NCBI GenBank assembly: GCA_938023075.1
Contig: CALHDG010000034.1
Location: forward strand, 37,518-101,517
Source: an uncultured Chitinophagales bacterium
GTDB lineage: Bacteria; Bacteroidota; Bacteroidia; Chitinophagales; JAHDHT01
Reading direction: 5' to 3'
DNA length: 64,000 nt
Below, one piece after another: positions 54,101-63,155 of the stretch. Under the pieces are notes generated by a model. It was not told the DNA's origin. It was given only the letters and a program-made list of their open reading frames with translations, and did no database searches. Positions within the stretch are counted from its first letter, which is position 1; each line of letters starts with the position of its first letter. Made by a program: the position numbers and the translations under genes.

Positions 54101-55187
54101 TACAATTTTAACTTGTGCCACACCAGAAATTCCAATTGAATTATGCTTAGATTGTTCGTATGCTACAACCGAATATTTTATTAACAACATTAGTTCTATA
54201 GGTAACCCAACTTTAGAAGTACAATCTGGCAATTGCATCAATTACATAGCCGATGAAAGTTTAGCATACGATTCGTTAATTGTTGAATTATGTAGTTGGG
54301 AAATTACCCACTGCATCAAAAGTTTATTTGTTATTGATATTGGTGATTGCACAACAGAGGAGAAATGCCCACAACTATTTGCTTGTACTCCACCAAAAGT
54401 AGAACAACGAATTTGTTTGGAATGTGAAGCTTCAAATAACCCGAACGCTGTTATTACCAATATAAAAACAAAATTTGATGAATGTGTGATCAACTTGGTA
54501 GATCAAATGTGTTTTGATTATATACCCTTGCCACTTATGAATATTATTGAAACGGATACTGCCATAATAACCTATTGTGACGAGTTAACAGGTGATTGCT
54601 TTGAAACCGATGTAATAATTACCTACAGCAATTGTGACGAAGGAGGCTTGCAATTAGTTGCAACTAACGACTATTTTGAAGCTTTCGAAAATGAAATAGT
54701 TGAGCTCCCGGTTTTAGAAAATGATGTAAATACAAGTTCAACCATTATAAATATTATTAACCAACCGGCAAATGGGCAAATATTTATTACTGATAATCAG
54801 GTTATTGAATATACACCCGAAGAAAATTTTACAGGAACTGACCAATTAACCTATGAAATTTGTATCTTTGACCAGTGTAATCAAGCAGAAGTTTTCATAG
54901 AAGTATATCCTGAACAACGGACATTACAATATCAACAATTAATACACGCTTATCCAAATCCGGCAAGTAATCAATTAACGGTTGAGTTTGATCTTCAATT
55001 TGATAACACATATGTGTTCATTTCGATGTATAATGCACTTGGAGAGGCAATTTATAACTCAAAAGAGTTAACAAATGCTGGTTTTCAAAAATATATTATA
55101 GATGTAACACAATTTAACAAAGGAATTTACATTATTAATGTATCTTTGGGTCTTAAAAAACAATCTCTAAAAATATTGGTTGATTAA
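51135..55187 (+). CDS. T9SS-sorted protein: choice-of-anchor V domain, Cys-rich repeats, Ig-like domain
   Basis: The protein has 1350 aa. After the signal peptide, SAGPPNGYTGQPPERSTCALSRACH and the following 150 residues match the choice-of-anchor V type domain; the usual CxxCH is here CALSRACH. Three homologous beta modules follow (about 190-510). Six GCTDxCAPNYNPxxxxDDGSC units (about 515-760) alternate with ETYDTTCNSDC..SWDADICTC spacers. The late region has a cadherin/Ig_17-like domain (ATNDYFEAFENEIVELPVLENDV..ANGQ..YTPEENFTGTDQLTYEI) and a T9SS sorting domain (HAYPNPASNQLTVEF..FNKGIYIINV). It is monocistronic with a terminator. Likely a surface protein, sharing repeats with the 34.6-41.3 kb protein. 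Confidence 0.85.
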   Translation: MNNFNLNKGIPFCFLLLFLATSKNADAYSAGPPNGYTGQPPERSTCALSRACHIADLSDAAGIEISLKDNPEIFVSGQTYEVTVKVSDPIADCFGFQIGVQFEADRSNAGDFTLPAGAEGYIKTNTGSYQYIEHNTPSSSGTWNFEWTAPSDNRGSNIIFYAAGIAAMCDGDPNTDATYLTTKMLSSSCGGISINENVNGYVIDAFCDFTEIEPRVALNLESITGGSGSYTIETFGNSSVSNANVSENEPFTYFFSEDDALQNTVGFEVKDGSGSVCRLDEETISGLIGFIALCNRPCTAPIEVSFQQGVVDEFNCNGSTEISIDVSNIEGGTGQYYLSTLGFGTLSNEVVSSRGFTYSFNLEEASGETIGFIINDQNGCVQQFDYTQNFPYDELLSLCSATCTSNIEITVAGGLDEPIIGCDNTNPTDVLYSINVESIIGGNGNYEVLTLGGLVSPQSFRIEDGFYYIFTQQIVDDEAAIFNITDNEFCNQEFNFTDYFSSLALEELCECSIEGCLDETACNYNPMACIDDGSCLATGCDPGCTDICAPNYNPQADEDDGSCETYDTTCNSDCLLADIESWDADICTCVPVAESIIGCTNVYASNYNPNATCDDGSCNFTGCTDKCAPNYNPDVVEDDGSCDTYDTTCNNDCTLGNLEIWDANACRCALASQSIVGCTNVTALNYNPLANCNDDSCFFNELTGCTDPCSANYNPDVTLDDGTCEAYNSTCNTNCAYGDIEAWDPVNCECVVVDICTETCDASAGELRPIQFDTFCTLSAMVTLPVQFGYNINLEYIFLITNENLDIVAQSSGFRTDLTGLAPGKYCIYGMSYDSDNAPDLTVSNVENIIMQSSACFSITRDCILLTIQSEAEVNPFAPLSSTDTIFLCTGYTVPIDFCIDIQDEDGGQPFLVDIISFCNPSIEGDSCVHYPPLPGLLPGDTEIISLIYCDDDCPQLCDTSYAAISILDDCNNFMQPDTTDMTINCLVDTILTCATPEIPIELCLDCSYATTEYFINNISSIGNPTLEVQSGNCINYIADESLAYDSLIVELCSWEITHCIKSLFVIDIGDCTTEEKCPQLFACTPPKVEQRICLECEASNNPNAVITNIKTKFDECVINLVDQMCFDYIPLPLMNIIETDTAIITYCDELTGDCFETDVIITYSNCDEGGLQLVATNDYFEAFENEIVELPVLENDVNTSSTIINIINQPANGQIFITDNQVIEYTPEENFTGTDQLTYEICIFDQCNQAEVFIEVYPEQRTLQYQQLIHAYPNPASNQLTVEFDLQFDNTYVFISMYNALGEAIYNSKELTNAGFQKYIIDVTQFNKGIYIINVSLGLKKQSLKILVD

Positions 55188-55197
55188 TATGTGAAAG

Positions 55198-55230
55198 AGG
55201 GATTACCGATTCTGGTGATCCCTTTTTTTA
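55198..55230 (+). terminator. Intrinsic terminator behind the 1350-aa protein
   Basis: GGGATTACC and GGTGATCCC (one G-U pair) form a 9-bp stem around GATTCT, followed by seven T. It lies 11 bases past the stop codon. Confidence 0.85.
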
Positions 55231-55329
55231 ATTTTATAGACTCTCAATTAAGTTGAACCAATTAATTATTGTTTTGAATAAACTAAAATGTTGATAATCA
55301 CCATTTAAAAAAAATAAAAATTAACGGAG

Positions 55330-56373
55330 TTGAATTTTAAAACCATTTTCATTCTTTTTTTTATTGGAATTCTTTCCACTTCTATCGCTCACAGTCAAAT
55401 TTCAAAAAAAAACAACCACCTATTTATTTGGGATGTTACCCTTTCTATGAAAGGATACAACAATGCACCCAATATTTATGATGATGTAGTGCAGGTGATG
55501 GTTAATACTTTATCTAATATTGAGGAAGATGGAAGTGATATTAATATTATTCCTTTTCAAGATGAAGTTTTGCAAACCTATACCCAAAAAGCAACTGCCC
55601 ATGGTAAACAACAAGCAATTGACTTTGTACAATCTTTTAATAACGAAAAGGTAACCTTTACTAATATATGTGTTGCTTGGGAAAAAGCGATGCAACTAAT
55701 CAACAATCAACAAAAAAACTTTTTGTACTTGTTTACTGACGGTGAGCAAAGTGACCTTTCAAAAAAAGATGCCCGTTATGGAAAAACTTGTTTAGATAAG
55801 ATTATTGACCAATACTGTGCTTTAATTAACAATACGCAAAATGCCTATACTTTTTATATTTCATTAAATACCAATTTACCAACCGCATTAAAGCAAAAGT
55901 TTAAAAGCAGTTGTCCTGAATATTTACGCTTAATTGAAGGTACCCCTCCTACTCAAATTACCAGCATACAGCCCACTACTAATATACAAATTGTTAACCT
56001 GCAAGAAGACGATTTAAGTTTTACACAATACTTTGATATTTCGGGTAATTTACCGGCTAATTTTAAGTTTGATGTATTGTTAGATGCTAAGGGTATTAGT
56101 TTACCTTCGGGCATCCAATTAAAAATTAAAGACCATCAAAATAGAAAAATTCAAAATGGGAAAGCCGTGTTTGAATTAGCCTTAACTTATGATGATGTTC
56201 AACGATTAAAAAAAGTAATGCCCGAAGAAATGACGGCAAGTTTAGTATACAGTAAACAAAATTTACAAAGTTTAGGATTAGACGATCAAATTATCGAATT
56301 TACGCCAGATAGAACGAAACTAAAAATCAGAAATAAAAAAGAAAAAACGCTTAAAATTAAAATTATAGAATGA
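55330..56373 (+). CDS. Periplasmic von Willebrand factor A-like protein
   Basis: The protein has 347 aa. A signal peptide (cleavage near AHSQ) is followed by a VWA-like domain with LFIWDVTLSMKGY (a MIDAS variant, DxTxS instead of DxSxS), DGSDINIIPFQDEVLQTY and LFTDGEQSDLS. A beta-rich region of about 130 residues with a basic end follows. The only start available is TTG 55330. The stop overlaps the next gene (ATGA), so the pair forms a unit. A metal-dependent adhesion or scaffolding role is likely; the partner is probably the next gene product. Confidence 0.75.
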   Translation: MNFKTIFILFFIGILSTSIAHSQISKKNNHLFIWDVTLSMKGYNNAPNIYDDVVQVMVNTLSNIEEDGSDINIIPFQDEVLQTYTQKATAHGKQQAIDFVQSFNNEKVTFTNICVAWEKAMQLINNQQKNFLYLFTDGEQSDLSKKDARYGKTCLDKIIDQYCALINNTQNAYTFYISLNTNLPTALKQKFKSSCPEYLRLIEGTPPTQITSIQPTTNIQIVNLQEDDLSFTQYFDISGNLPANFKFDVLLDAKGISLPSGIQLKIKDHQNRKIQNGKAVFELALTYDDVQRLKKVMPEEMTASLVYSKQNLQSLGLDDQIIEFTPDRTKLKIRNKKEKTLKIKIIE

Positions 56374-57305
56374 GGCATTTAATATTGGTCATTTCCATTT
56401 TAATTGTTGTTTTTAATACATCGTGCAACAAAAATAAATCGAAGCTTGCCGCCATTCAATTTGGAGAGGTTAAAAAGTATAAGCCATCCTTTGGCAGCAA
56501 TCCATACCAAAAAATTTTAAATGTAGCTGTGGAGTTACAGTTTAACAAACACGCGGTTGAAAAAAATAGTTTTGTTGAGTTAGAATGGGTTAATGAAAAC
56601 GGTGGTCAACCAAAAGATTTCACTTTTTATGTAAACGGCACCAAAATGTTAGACAACAGCATCCGGTTTAATGCAAGAGATTATGCGGCAAACCCAAAAG
56701 TAGAACTCGGTTTACAGTTTAAAGAAGGAAGCACAGAAGATAAGTACAAAGGTTATCTAAAAGTAAAAAAATCGGATTTAGATCGTATAGATAATGCCGA
56801 CTTGATTGCACAAATCACTCCTGAAATATTTAGATGGCAGGCAAAATTTTCCGAAACTTTACATCCTATAATAAAAGGCTTAATTGCAGCCTTAATTGCT
56901 TTTATTAGTTTTCATATCCTGTGGTTTTTATTGGCAAAACCCTTGTTTTTTCCATCATTTAAAAGAGGAGAATTTGAAGTGTTAGAACCTGCATATAATA
57001 CCATTAAGTTAAAAGGCTACAAACAATTTCATTTGGGTAGTAAGCAAAAAATTCGTCAAGGTTTCTTATCAAAATTTTATACTGGTAAAATTGGTCAGGC
57101 TATGCGCGAATATGATTTTAACATCACCTTAAAACCTTTTAGAAGAAGAGGAAACATATGGTGCAGAATAAAAGCAGATGCCGAAGTGGACGTTGACCCT
57201 AGAAGAGGAACGATTTATAATTTCGATGAATTGGATATTAAAACCGCAACGAAAGATAACATTAAAATGGTTTATAAAAACAGTAAAAACAATAAAAGAG
57301 CTTAA
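56370..57305 (+). CDS. Lipoprotein-like membrane protein coupled to the VWA gene
   Basis: The protein has 311 aa with a lipobox-like end of signal (FNTSC, Cys19). A periplasmic beta domain follows (FVELEWVNENGGQPKDFTFYVNGTKML..), then one TM helix near 170-192 (IIKGLIAALIAFISFHILWFLLA) and a basic C-terminal region (KRGEFEVLEPAYNTIKLKGYKQFHLGSKQKIRQGF). I recognise no family. Four-base overlap with the VWA gene suggests stoichiometric expression. The large basic cytoplasmic tail could relay a signal from the periplasmic VWA partner; this is inference. Confidence 0.65.
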   Translation: MRHLILVISILIVVFNTSCNKNKSKLAAIQFGEVKKYKPSFGSNPYQKILNVAVELQFNKHAVEKNSFVELEWVNENGGQPKDFTFYVNGTKMLDNSIRFNARDYAANPKVELGLQFKEGSTEDKYKGYLKVKKSDLDRIDNADLIAQITPEIFRWQAKFSETLHPIIKGLIAALIAFISFHILWFLLAKPLFFPSFKRGEFEVLEPAYNTIKLKGYKQFHLGSKQKIRQGFLSKFYTGKIGQAMREYDFNITLKPFRRRGNIWCRIKADAEVDVDPRRGTIYNFDELDIKTATKDNIKMVYKNSKNNKRA

Positions 57306-57346
57306 TATTTTAATTGCTGATTAGCAGTTAATTAATTACAAACAAT

Positions 57347-58123
57347 ATGAACAATCCCTTAATACTGGTAACCAATGATGATGGTATTGGAGCCAATGGC
57401 ATTCGTGCCTTAGTTGAAGTGGCAAAAGAATTTGGCGAAACAGTAGTAGTTGCGCCCGATTCGCCCCAAAGTGGAATGGGGCACGCCATTACCTTGAAAA
57501 AACCCTTGCGCTTAAAAGAAGTTTCTATTTTTGAGAATGTTAAAGCCTTTAAATGCAGTGGCACACCAGTAGATTGTGTAAAAATTGCGGTTGATGTAGT
57601 GTTAGCCCGTAAGCCAGATTTGTGTGTTTCGGGTATCAATCATGGACCAAATTCTTCCATTAATGTTGTTTATTCTGGTACGATGTCTGCCGCTATGGAA
57701 GCTGCTATTGAAGGGATTAACTCCATTGGTTTTTCTTTACTAAATTTTAGTGCCAACGCGAATATGGATACCTCAAAAATAGTAGCCCGAAAAATTATTG
57801 AACAAACCTTGAAAAATAATTTACCACAGCAAAAATTGATCAATGTTAATATTCCTGATGTAGATGTTAGCCTACTACAAGGCTTTAAAATTTGCCGGCA
57901 GGCAAAAGGCAGATGGACAGAAGAGTTTGATAAACGCACCGATCCTTTTGGTAGAGACTATTATTGGTTAACCGGACGATATGATTGCGAAGACAAAGGA
58001 CAAGATACCGACATTTGGGCATTAGAGCACAACTATGTCAGCATTGTACCGGTTAAGCACGATTTAACAGAGTACGAAGGATTACCTTTTTTAAATGAGC
58101 ATTGGCAGTTGGATAGTTTGTAA
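57347..58123 (+). CDS. surE: 5'/3'-nucleotidase SurE
   Basis: This survival protein dephosphorylates nucleoside monophosphates with a divalent metal. The metal-binding start ILVTNDDGIGANGIRAL is canonical, as are VVVAPDSPQSGMGHAIT, the NHGPN loop in SGINHGPNSSINVVYSGTMSAAMEA and KGRWTEEFDKRTDPFGRDYYWLTG. Length (258 aa) is normal. It lies 41 bases after the VWA pair and ahead of the protease gene. Confidence 0.96.
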   Translation: MNNPLILVTNDDGIGANGIRALVEVAKEFGETVVVAPDSPQSGMGHAITLKKPLRLKEVSIFENVKAFKCSGTPVDCVKIAVDVVLARKPDLCVSGINHGPNSSINVVYSGTMSAAMEAAIEGINSIGFSLLNFSANANMDTSKIVARKIIEQTLKNNLPQQKLINVNIPDVDVSLLQGFKICRQAKGRWTEEFDKRTDPFGRDYYWLTGRYDCEDKGQDTDIWALEHNYVSIVPVKHDLTEYEGLPFLNEHWQLDSL

Positions 58124-58217
58124 GTTTACCATTAACATCTTGTATAATACCAAATTGGTATAATTCATTTTTTTGCGCTTCTAACAAAAATTATTATCTA
58201 AACAAGCAATAAATGGC

Positions 58218-58225
58218 TATTTTTG
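58218..58225 (+). promoter_or_regulatory. -7 element TATTTTTG ahead of the C-terminal processing protease
   Basis: TATTTTTG fits TAnnTTTG and lies 22 bases before the GTG start at 58248. No good TTG is seen at -33. Confidence 0.45.
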
Positions 58226-58247
58226 CAAACAACATAAGGAAAAATAA

Positions 58248-59897
58248 GTGAGTTTGAAAGACAATAAAAAACTAATCATATTTCAACCATTGATTTATGC
58301 ACTTATTATGATGATGGGCATGGTATTGGGTTTTAAATTATACCAATCGCTCGGCTCAAATGTACAGCTATTACCATCTACAAGCCCTCAGTCTAATACG
58401 CTTTCTCAAATAAACGATGTATTAAATTTTGTAGAGTATAATTATGTAGACACCATAGATACCGAAGACTTGGTAGGCGACGCCATTAGAGAAATCCTTA
58501 AAAATTTAGACCCCCACTCTATTTATATTCCGCCTGAAGATATGAAGGCGACCACAGAAAATCTACAAGGCAATTTTGAAGGTATTGGGGTTGAATTTTT
58601 TATTGTGGATGATACCATTTCGGTGATTACCCCTATTGCCGGTGGTCCTTCTGAAGCATTGGGTATTTTATCAGGCGACAAAATTGTAACTATTGAAAAC
58701 GATACGGTTGCCGGTATTGGCATTACCAACAGAGATGTGATAAAAAAACTACGAGGCAAAAAAGGCACCAAAGTAAAAGTAGGCATTAACCGGCATGGAA
58801 TAAATGAATTACTCAGCTTTAATATAAAAAGAGATAAAATACCATTAAACAGTGTAGATGTTGGTTATATGATGGATGAGCAGGTCGGTTTTATTAAAAT
58901 TAACCGCTTTAGCGAAACCACTTACAACGAATTTTCGGAGCAATTGATTAAATTAAAAAGCAAGGGCATGGAAGACTTGGTGATTGATTTAAGACAAAAC
59001 CCGGGCGGTTATCTCGTAGCAGCTACCAACATTATTGATGAGCTATTGGGCGACAAAAGATTAATAGTATACACCGAAGGCAGAAGCCACAAACGAAGTG
59101 AATACAAAGCCCGCCGGAATGGAATTTTTGAAGATGGACGCTTAGTGGTTTTGATTGATGAAGGTTCAGCTTCTGCCAGCGAAATTTTAGCCGGAGCTGT
59201 TCAAGATTGGGATAGAGGCACTATTGTGGGTAGACGATCGTTTGGAAAAGGTTTAGTGCAAGAGCAGTTTGCGCTAAAAAACGGAGGCGCACTTCGCTTA
59301 ACTGTTGCCCGTTATTATACACCGGCAGGAAGATCTATTCAAAAACCCTATAAACCGGGTGAAGGCGAAAATTACGATAATGAATTAGTGGAACGCTTTG
59401 ATAAGGGCGAGATGCTTAACGAAGATAGTATTGAAAATGATAACCGCACAGCCTACAAAACCGCTTTAGGCAGAACGGTGTATGGCGGCGGAGGTATTAC
59501 ACCGGATATCTTTACTCCTATTGATACGATAAATAATGATCTAAATACCATCTTCGCGAACTCCCAAATTCCGTCTTTTACCTATAATTATTTTAGTAAA
59601 CATCGGGATGACTTTACCAACTTTGAATCATTTACAGATTTTAAAGATACTTATCAAGTGCCTCAATCTATTTTTGATGAGTTCTATACTTTTGTAAAGG
59701 AGAAAAGAGCATCAGTTACTCCAAACGTTTTGTTGGATAACGAGTTTCTATTCAAAACTAAAATTAAAGCCTACTTTGCCAAACAAGTATGGAAAAATGA
59801 AGGCTATTATTCTATTATTAGAGAAATTGATACGGAAATACAAAAAGCCTACGACTTTATTAAAAATGACAACATGGTGCTTAATAGTTCCGAATAA
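58248..59897 (+). CDS. S41-family C-terminal processing peptidase
   Basis: The protein has 549 aa. An N-terminal TM anchor (LIYALIMMMGMVLGFKLY) places the protease in the periplasm. A PDZ domain (FEGIGVEFFIVDDTISVITPIAGGPSEALGILSGDKIVTIEN) recognises substrate C-termini. The S41 core has DLVIDLRQNPGGYL, the catalytic Ser in DEGSASASEILAGA and the general-base Lys in GRRSFGKGLVQ. The remaining 200 residues are the usual Bacteroidota extension. The start is GTG. Likely roles are periplasmic quality control or processing; the substrates are unknown. Confidence 0.93.
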   Translation: MSLKDNKKLIIFQPLIYALIMMMGMVLGFKLYQSLGSNVQLLPSTSPQSNTLSQINDVLNFVEYNYVDTIDTEDLVGDAIREILKNLDPHSIYIPPEDMKATTENLQGNFEGIGVEFFIVDDTISVITPIAGGPSEALGILSGDKIVTIENDTVAGIGITNRDVIKKLRGKKGTKVKVGINRHGINELLSFNIKRDKIPLNSVDVGYMMDEQVGFIKINRFSETTYNEFSEQLIKLKSKGMEDLVIDLRQNPGGYLVAATNIIDELLGDKRLIVYTEGRSHKRSEYKARRNGIFEDGRLVVLIDEGSASASEILAGAVQDWDRGTIVGRRSFGKGLVQEQFALKNGGALRLTVARYYTPAGRSIQKPYKPGEGENYDNELVERFDKGEMLNEDSIENDNRTAYKTALGRTVYGGGGITPDIFTPIDTINNDLNTIFANSQIPSFTYNYFSKHRDDFTNFESFTDFKDTYQVPQSIFDEFYTFVKEKRASVTPNVLLDNEFLFKTKIKAYFAKQVWKNEGYYSIIREIDTEIQKAYDFIKNDNMVLNSSE

Positions 59898-59914
59898 TAA
59901 ATCGTGCATGTTGA

Positions 59915-62509
59915 ATGAGACATCAGTTTATCATTTATGGTCTGTTCATTTTCACATTATCTCAAGGCTATGCAGCAGTAAACTTTAGTGTTGTACGAGG
60001 TTATTATGCGGATTCTATTCAATTAACTTTGTCCTCCACCTTATCCAATTCACAAATTATTTATACTACCGACAATAGCAAACCTACCTTAACAAATGGC
60101 TTGATTTATGATGATGAACCTATTTCAATATCATCAAGCAAAACCATAAAAGCTGTTAGTATAAATGCAACAGATATTGATCAAGTAGTTGCTCATACCT
60201 ATATTTTTTTAAAAGATATTTTACAGGCAAACTATATGGACACTTCGATTACTAAAAGTGAACAATACGAAAGTTTAATGGAAGAAAGTTTTCTATCTCT
60301 GCCGGTTATTTCAATTAGTTCAGATTTAATAACTGTTGGAGAAAATTTTGAACCGGATGTTGAAGCTGCTGTTGAACTATTTAACATCAATAATGAAACA
60401 GCGTTTCAAGTAAATTGCGGTATCGAAACTTGGGGTGGTAGTAAATTCAATTTAAAAAAGCATTACCGTTTAGAATTTAAAACCAAATACGGAGCGGATG
60501 AATTAGAGTATCCCCTATTTGATGATATAAATTATCCTATAAAACCGGTACAAAATTTTAACCGTTTATTGTTGCGTTCCGGCAGTCAAGATGGCTTAAA
60601 TTGTGAGTTTTGTGATGAATCAAAAGCCCTGTTTATAAGAACGCGCGTGATGATGGATTTGCAAATGCAGATGGGTTATACGGCACCGCATGGCAGGTTT
60701 GTTCATGTTTTTATTAATCAGCAATATGAAGGGGTTTATCATTTAATGGAACGACCCGATCAAGATTTTTTTCAAGATTACTATTTTAATGATATAGCTA
60801 AAAGTGAAATTGAGGTTAGAAAAAACAGTGGTTTTTGGCAAGCACCCATTTATCCTACTTTATATCATCAATTAGAAGAAGTCGGTAAAAGTGATCTGTC
60901 CGATGTTGAAAATTATGTAAATCTTACCAAGCACATAGACGTTGAACAAACCGCTGCTTACCTATTATTGAATGATTATGGCGGCAACTTCGATTGGAGC
61001 ATAGATCGCAATAATTTGGGTGCTGCTGCAGCAACACACCCGTACAAATTTATTTTGTGGGATGTAGATTTAACCTTAAACAATGAAGGCGTTTTTGAAG
61101 AGACTTATGGCGATCAACTGAGTTTCAATAGTCTTGGTTTTACCGGTCCAATACCAGAACTCATTGTTGAAAATGAAAATTTTAAGCTCCAACTCGCCGA
61201 TGCGATGCAATGTAATTGTTTTGAAAATGGAGCTTTGCAAGCACAGCAAGTGGAAGCGGTATTTACAAAAAGAGCGAATCAAATAGAAAAAGCGTTGATC
61301 GCAGAATCTGCTCGTTGGGGCAATGTTGATTTTGAATTTAATGGCAGTATTGGACATCAACAAAACAATAATTGGGATGTATATGATGAATGGGTAAATG
61401 CTAAAAATGAAACTTTAAAACAATTTATCGCTAATCGAACAGACACCTTAATAGCTCAATACCAAGCAGCCGGTATTTTTCCTCTTATTCAAGCAGTACA
61501 GTTCGTTCAAGAAAATAATCTTTTTCTTCAGGAAAAAATTGAGTTGATTAATCCCAACGAAATAGGAGAAATTTATTACACCACCAACGGACAAGATCCC
61601 AGAAGTTTTAATAGCTCTGTTGCCGAGTCTGCTATACTTTATGATGCACCAATTACAGTATCAAAACCAACTAGCATTAAAGCAAGAGTATTTGCTGATA
61701 GTGTTTGGAGTGCGATGTGTCCAAAGAAATATTATCCTACTCAAGCCTATAAAAAACTGATCATTAATGAAATTCATTTTCAACCTTTAGATTCTATTAC
61801 CTCAAATTCTGATACTATAGTCGGTAAGCATTTTGAATTTATCGAATTGTATAACAAGGGTACAGAAGCGATTGACCTTACCGATGTAAACTTTTCAGAT
61901 GGTATTCAATATCAATTTAAAAACAATGCCGTAATTGAATCGGAAGAATATATAGTAATTGCCTCAGATAGTTTGATGTTTATTGACCGCTATGGCTTCT
62001 TTCCTTTTGGCGTTTATCAAGGCAATCTATCTAATGAAGGAGAAACTATTCAAATCAACAATCCATTTAATGAAAGTATACAAGAAATAAGTTATGCTTT
62101 AGATTTTCCATGGCAAAGTGCTTTTAATCAATTGGGACATTCATTAAGTTTGAAACAAGTGGATTTATATCTGACAGAGCCTTCTAATTGGATGTATTCA
62201 ACAGAAACAGGTGGCACTCCGGGTAAAATTAATTTTATGGGTACTTCAATATCCAATATAGATAATAAAGATATTGATTTCGTTACGTGTATTATTAATC
62301 CCTTTTCTAAGCAACTTACAATTATTAGTATCAAGCAATCGCTTAAAAGCTTACAAATTTATACGGTTCAAAACCAGTTGGTTTATACCCAAACTATACC
62401 AATAAACGAAGCAATGCAGATAATTGATTATGGTTTTCTATCTTCTGGTTTATATGTTTTTGTGCTAAGTGATGAAACACACTTGAAATTTGGTAAAATG
62501 GTTCGATAG
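59915..62509 (+). CDS. CotH-kinase-like secreted protein with chitobiase-type and lamin-tail domains
   Basis: The protein has 864 aa. Signal peptide, then a chitobiase C-terminal-like beta domain (ADSIQLTLSSTLSNSQIIYTTDNSKPTLTNG). A CotH-type atypical kinase domain follows (VNCGIETWGGSKFNLKKHYRLEFKTKYG.., LLLRSGSQDG, GRFVHVFINQQYEGVYHLMERPDQDF, FILWDVDLTLNN). A second chitobiase-like unit (IYYTTNGQDPRSF) and a lamin-tail domain (KLIINEIHFQPLD..GKHFEFIELYNKGTEAIDLTDVNFSDG) come next. The last 80 residues look like a divergent T9SS sorting domain. It starts 17 bases after the protease gene. Extracellular phosphorylation of proteins is possible but not shown. Confidence 0.85.
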   Translation: MRHQFIIYGLFIFTLSQGYAAVNFSVVRGYYADSIQLTLSSTLSNSQIIYTTDNSKPTLTNGLIYDDEPISISSSKTIKAVSINATDIDQVVAHTYIFLKDILQANYMDTSITKSEQYESLMEESFLSLPVISISSDLITVGENFEPDVEAAVELFNINNETAFQVNCGIETWGGSKFNLKKHYRLEFKTKYGADELEYPLFDDINYPIKPVQNFNRLLLRSGSQDGLNCEFCDESKALFIRTRVMMDLQMQMGYTAPHGRFVHVFINQQYEGVYHLMERPDQDFFQDYYFNDIAKSEIEVRKNSGFWQAPIYPTLYHQLEEVGKSDLSDVENYVNLTKHIDVEQTAAYLLLNDYGGNFDWSIDRNNLGAAAATHPYKFILWDVDLTLNNEGVFEETYGDQLSFNSLGFTGPIPELIVENENFKLQLADAMQCNCFENGALQAQQVEAVFTKRANQIEKALIAESARWGNVDFEFNGSIGHQQNNNWDVYDEWVNAKNETLKQFIANRTDTLIAQYQAAGIFPLIQAVQFVQENNLFLQEKIELINPNEIGEIYYTTNGQDPRSFNSSVAESAILYDAPITVSKPTSIKARVFADSVWSAMCPKKYYPTQAYKKLIINEIHFQPLDSITSNSDTIVGKHFEFIELYNKGTEAIDLTDVNFSDGIQYQFKNNAVIESEEYIVIASDSLMFIDRYGFFPFGVYQGNLSNEGETIQINNPFNESIQEISYALDFPWQSAFNQLGHSLSLKQVDLYLTEPSNWMYSTETGGTPGKINFMGTSISNIDNKDIDFVTCIINPFSKQLTIISIKQSLKSLQIYTVQNQLVYTQTIPINEAMQIIDYGFLSSGLYVFVLSDETHLKFGKMVR

Positions 62510-62526
62510 TTTAGATCAGGGTAATT

Positions 62527-62558
62527 TTTGCATCTATCTACTGAAATTAGTAATTTAG
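62527..62558 (+). promoter_or_regulatory. Candidate promoter of the Xre-RES module
   Basis: TTTG at 62527-62530, a 20-base spacer and TAATTTAG (one mismatch to TAnnTTTG) at 62551-62558 lie 40 bases before the antitoxin ATG. Confidence 0.4.
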
Positions 62559-62597
62559 CGTTATCAAACGAAAATTTTCAAATCATTAATTTTTTTT

Positions 62598-63155
62598 ATG
62601 AACTCAAAAACAGTAGCAACTCCAAAGCAAAAAAAGCATGATAAATTTTATGATGTTTTGGATAGAATTATTCAAAAAGACAAACCAACATTAAAGACTA
62701 AAGTAGAAAGAAAGAAAAATGGTGGCGGTATAGTAGTGAGTTCACATTCAACAAAGGAAAAAGCATATTCAAAACTTTCAATCTCTCCTATCAATACAAT
62801 TCAATCCGTTAGGAGTGGTGTCAATTTTGATGACTTTAAACAAGTTTACGATTTAGTAAAACTGACCAATAACAAATGGGCTGAAATAATGGGTATTAGT
62901 GAACGGACAATGCAAAGTGTTTTAAAAGAAAAGAAAAATCTCGATCAAAATAAATCAGAAAAATTAATTGCCTTTTTATTGCTTGTGGAATATGCTATGG
63001 AGGTTTTAGGTAATCATAATTATATGATGGAGTGGCTTAAATATAAATCGCCGGCTTTACTAGGGAATGCTCCTGTAGATTATTTAGATACCTTTCAGGG
63101 AATTACGATGCTGAAAGAACAATTATTTAAAATTGAAACAGGCAACTTGGTATGA
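62598..63155 (+). CDS. Xre/MbcA/ParS-family antitoxin of an Xre-RES module
   Basis: The protein has 185 aa. A basic, disordered N-terminus is followed by an Xre-like HTH (FKQVYDLVKLTNNKWAEIMGISERTMQSVLKEKKNLDQNKSEKLIAFLLLVEYAMEVLG). The C-terminal DUF2384/MbcA-ParS toxin-binding part is WLKYKSPALLGNAPVDYLDTFQGITMLKEQLFKIETG. GNAPVDYLDT corresponds to the family's G..P.dlL.t motif. It precedes and overlaps the RES toxin gene by four bases. It should neutralise the toxin and probably autoregulates the promoter. Confidence 0.9.
   Translation: MNSKTVATPKQKKHDKFYDVLDRIIQKDKPTLKTKVERKKNGGGIVVSSHSTKEKAYSKLSISPINTIQSVRSGVNFDDFKQVYDLVKLTNNKWAEIMGISERTMQSVLKEKKNLDQNKSEKLIAFLLLVEYAMEVLGNHNYMMEWLKYKSPALLGNAPVDYLDTFQGITMLKEQLFKIETGNLV

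Noticed and set aside
51135-55187. Possible c-type cytochrome function of the 1350-aa protein
   Set aside because: The Cys pair is spaced by five residues, no CxxCH is present, and the rest is structural repeats with a T9SS tail.
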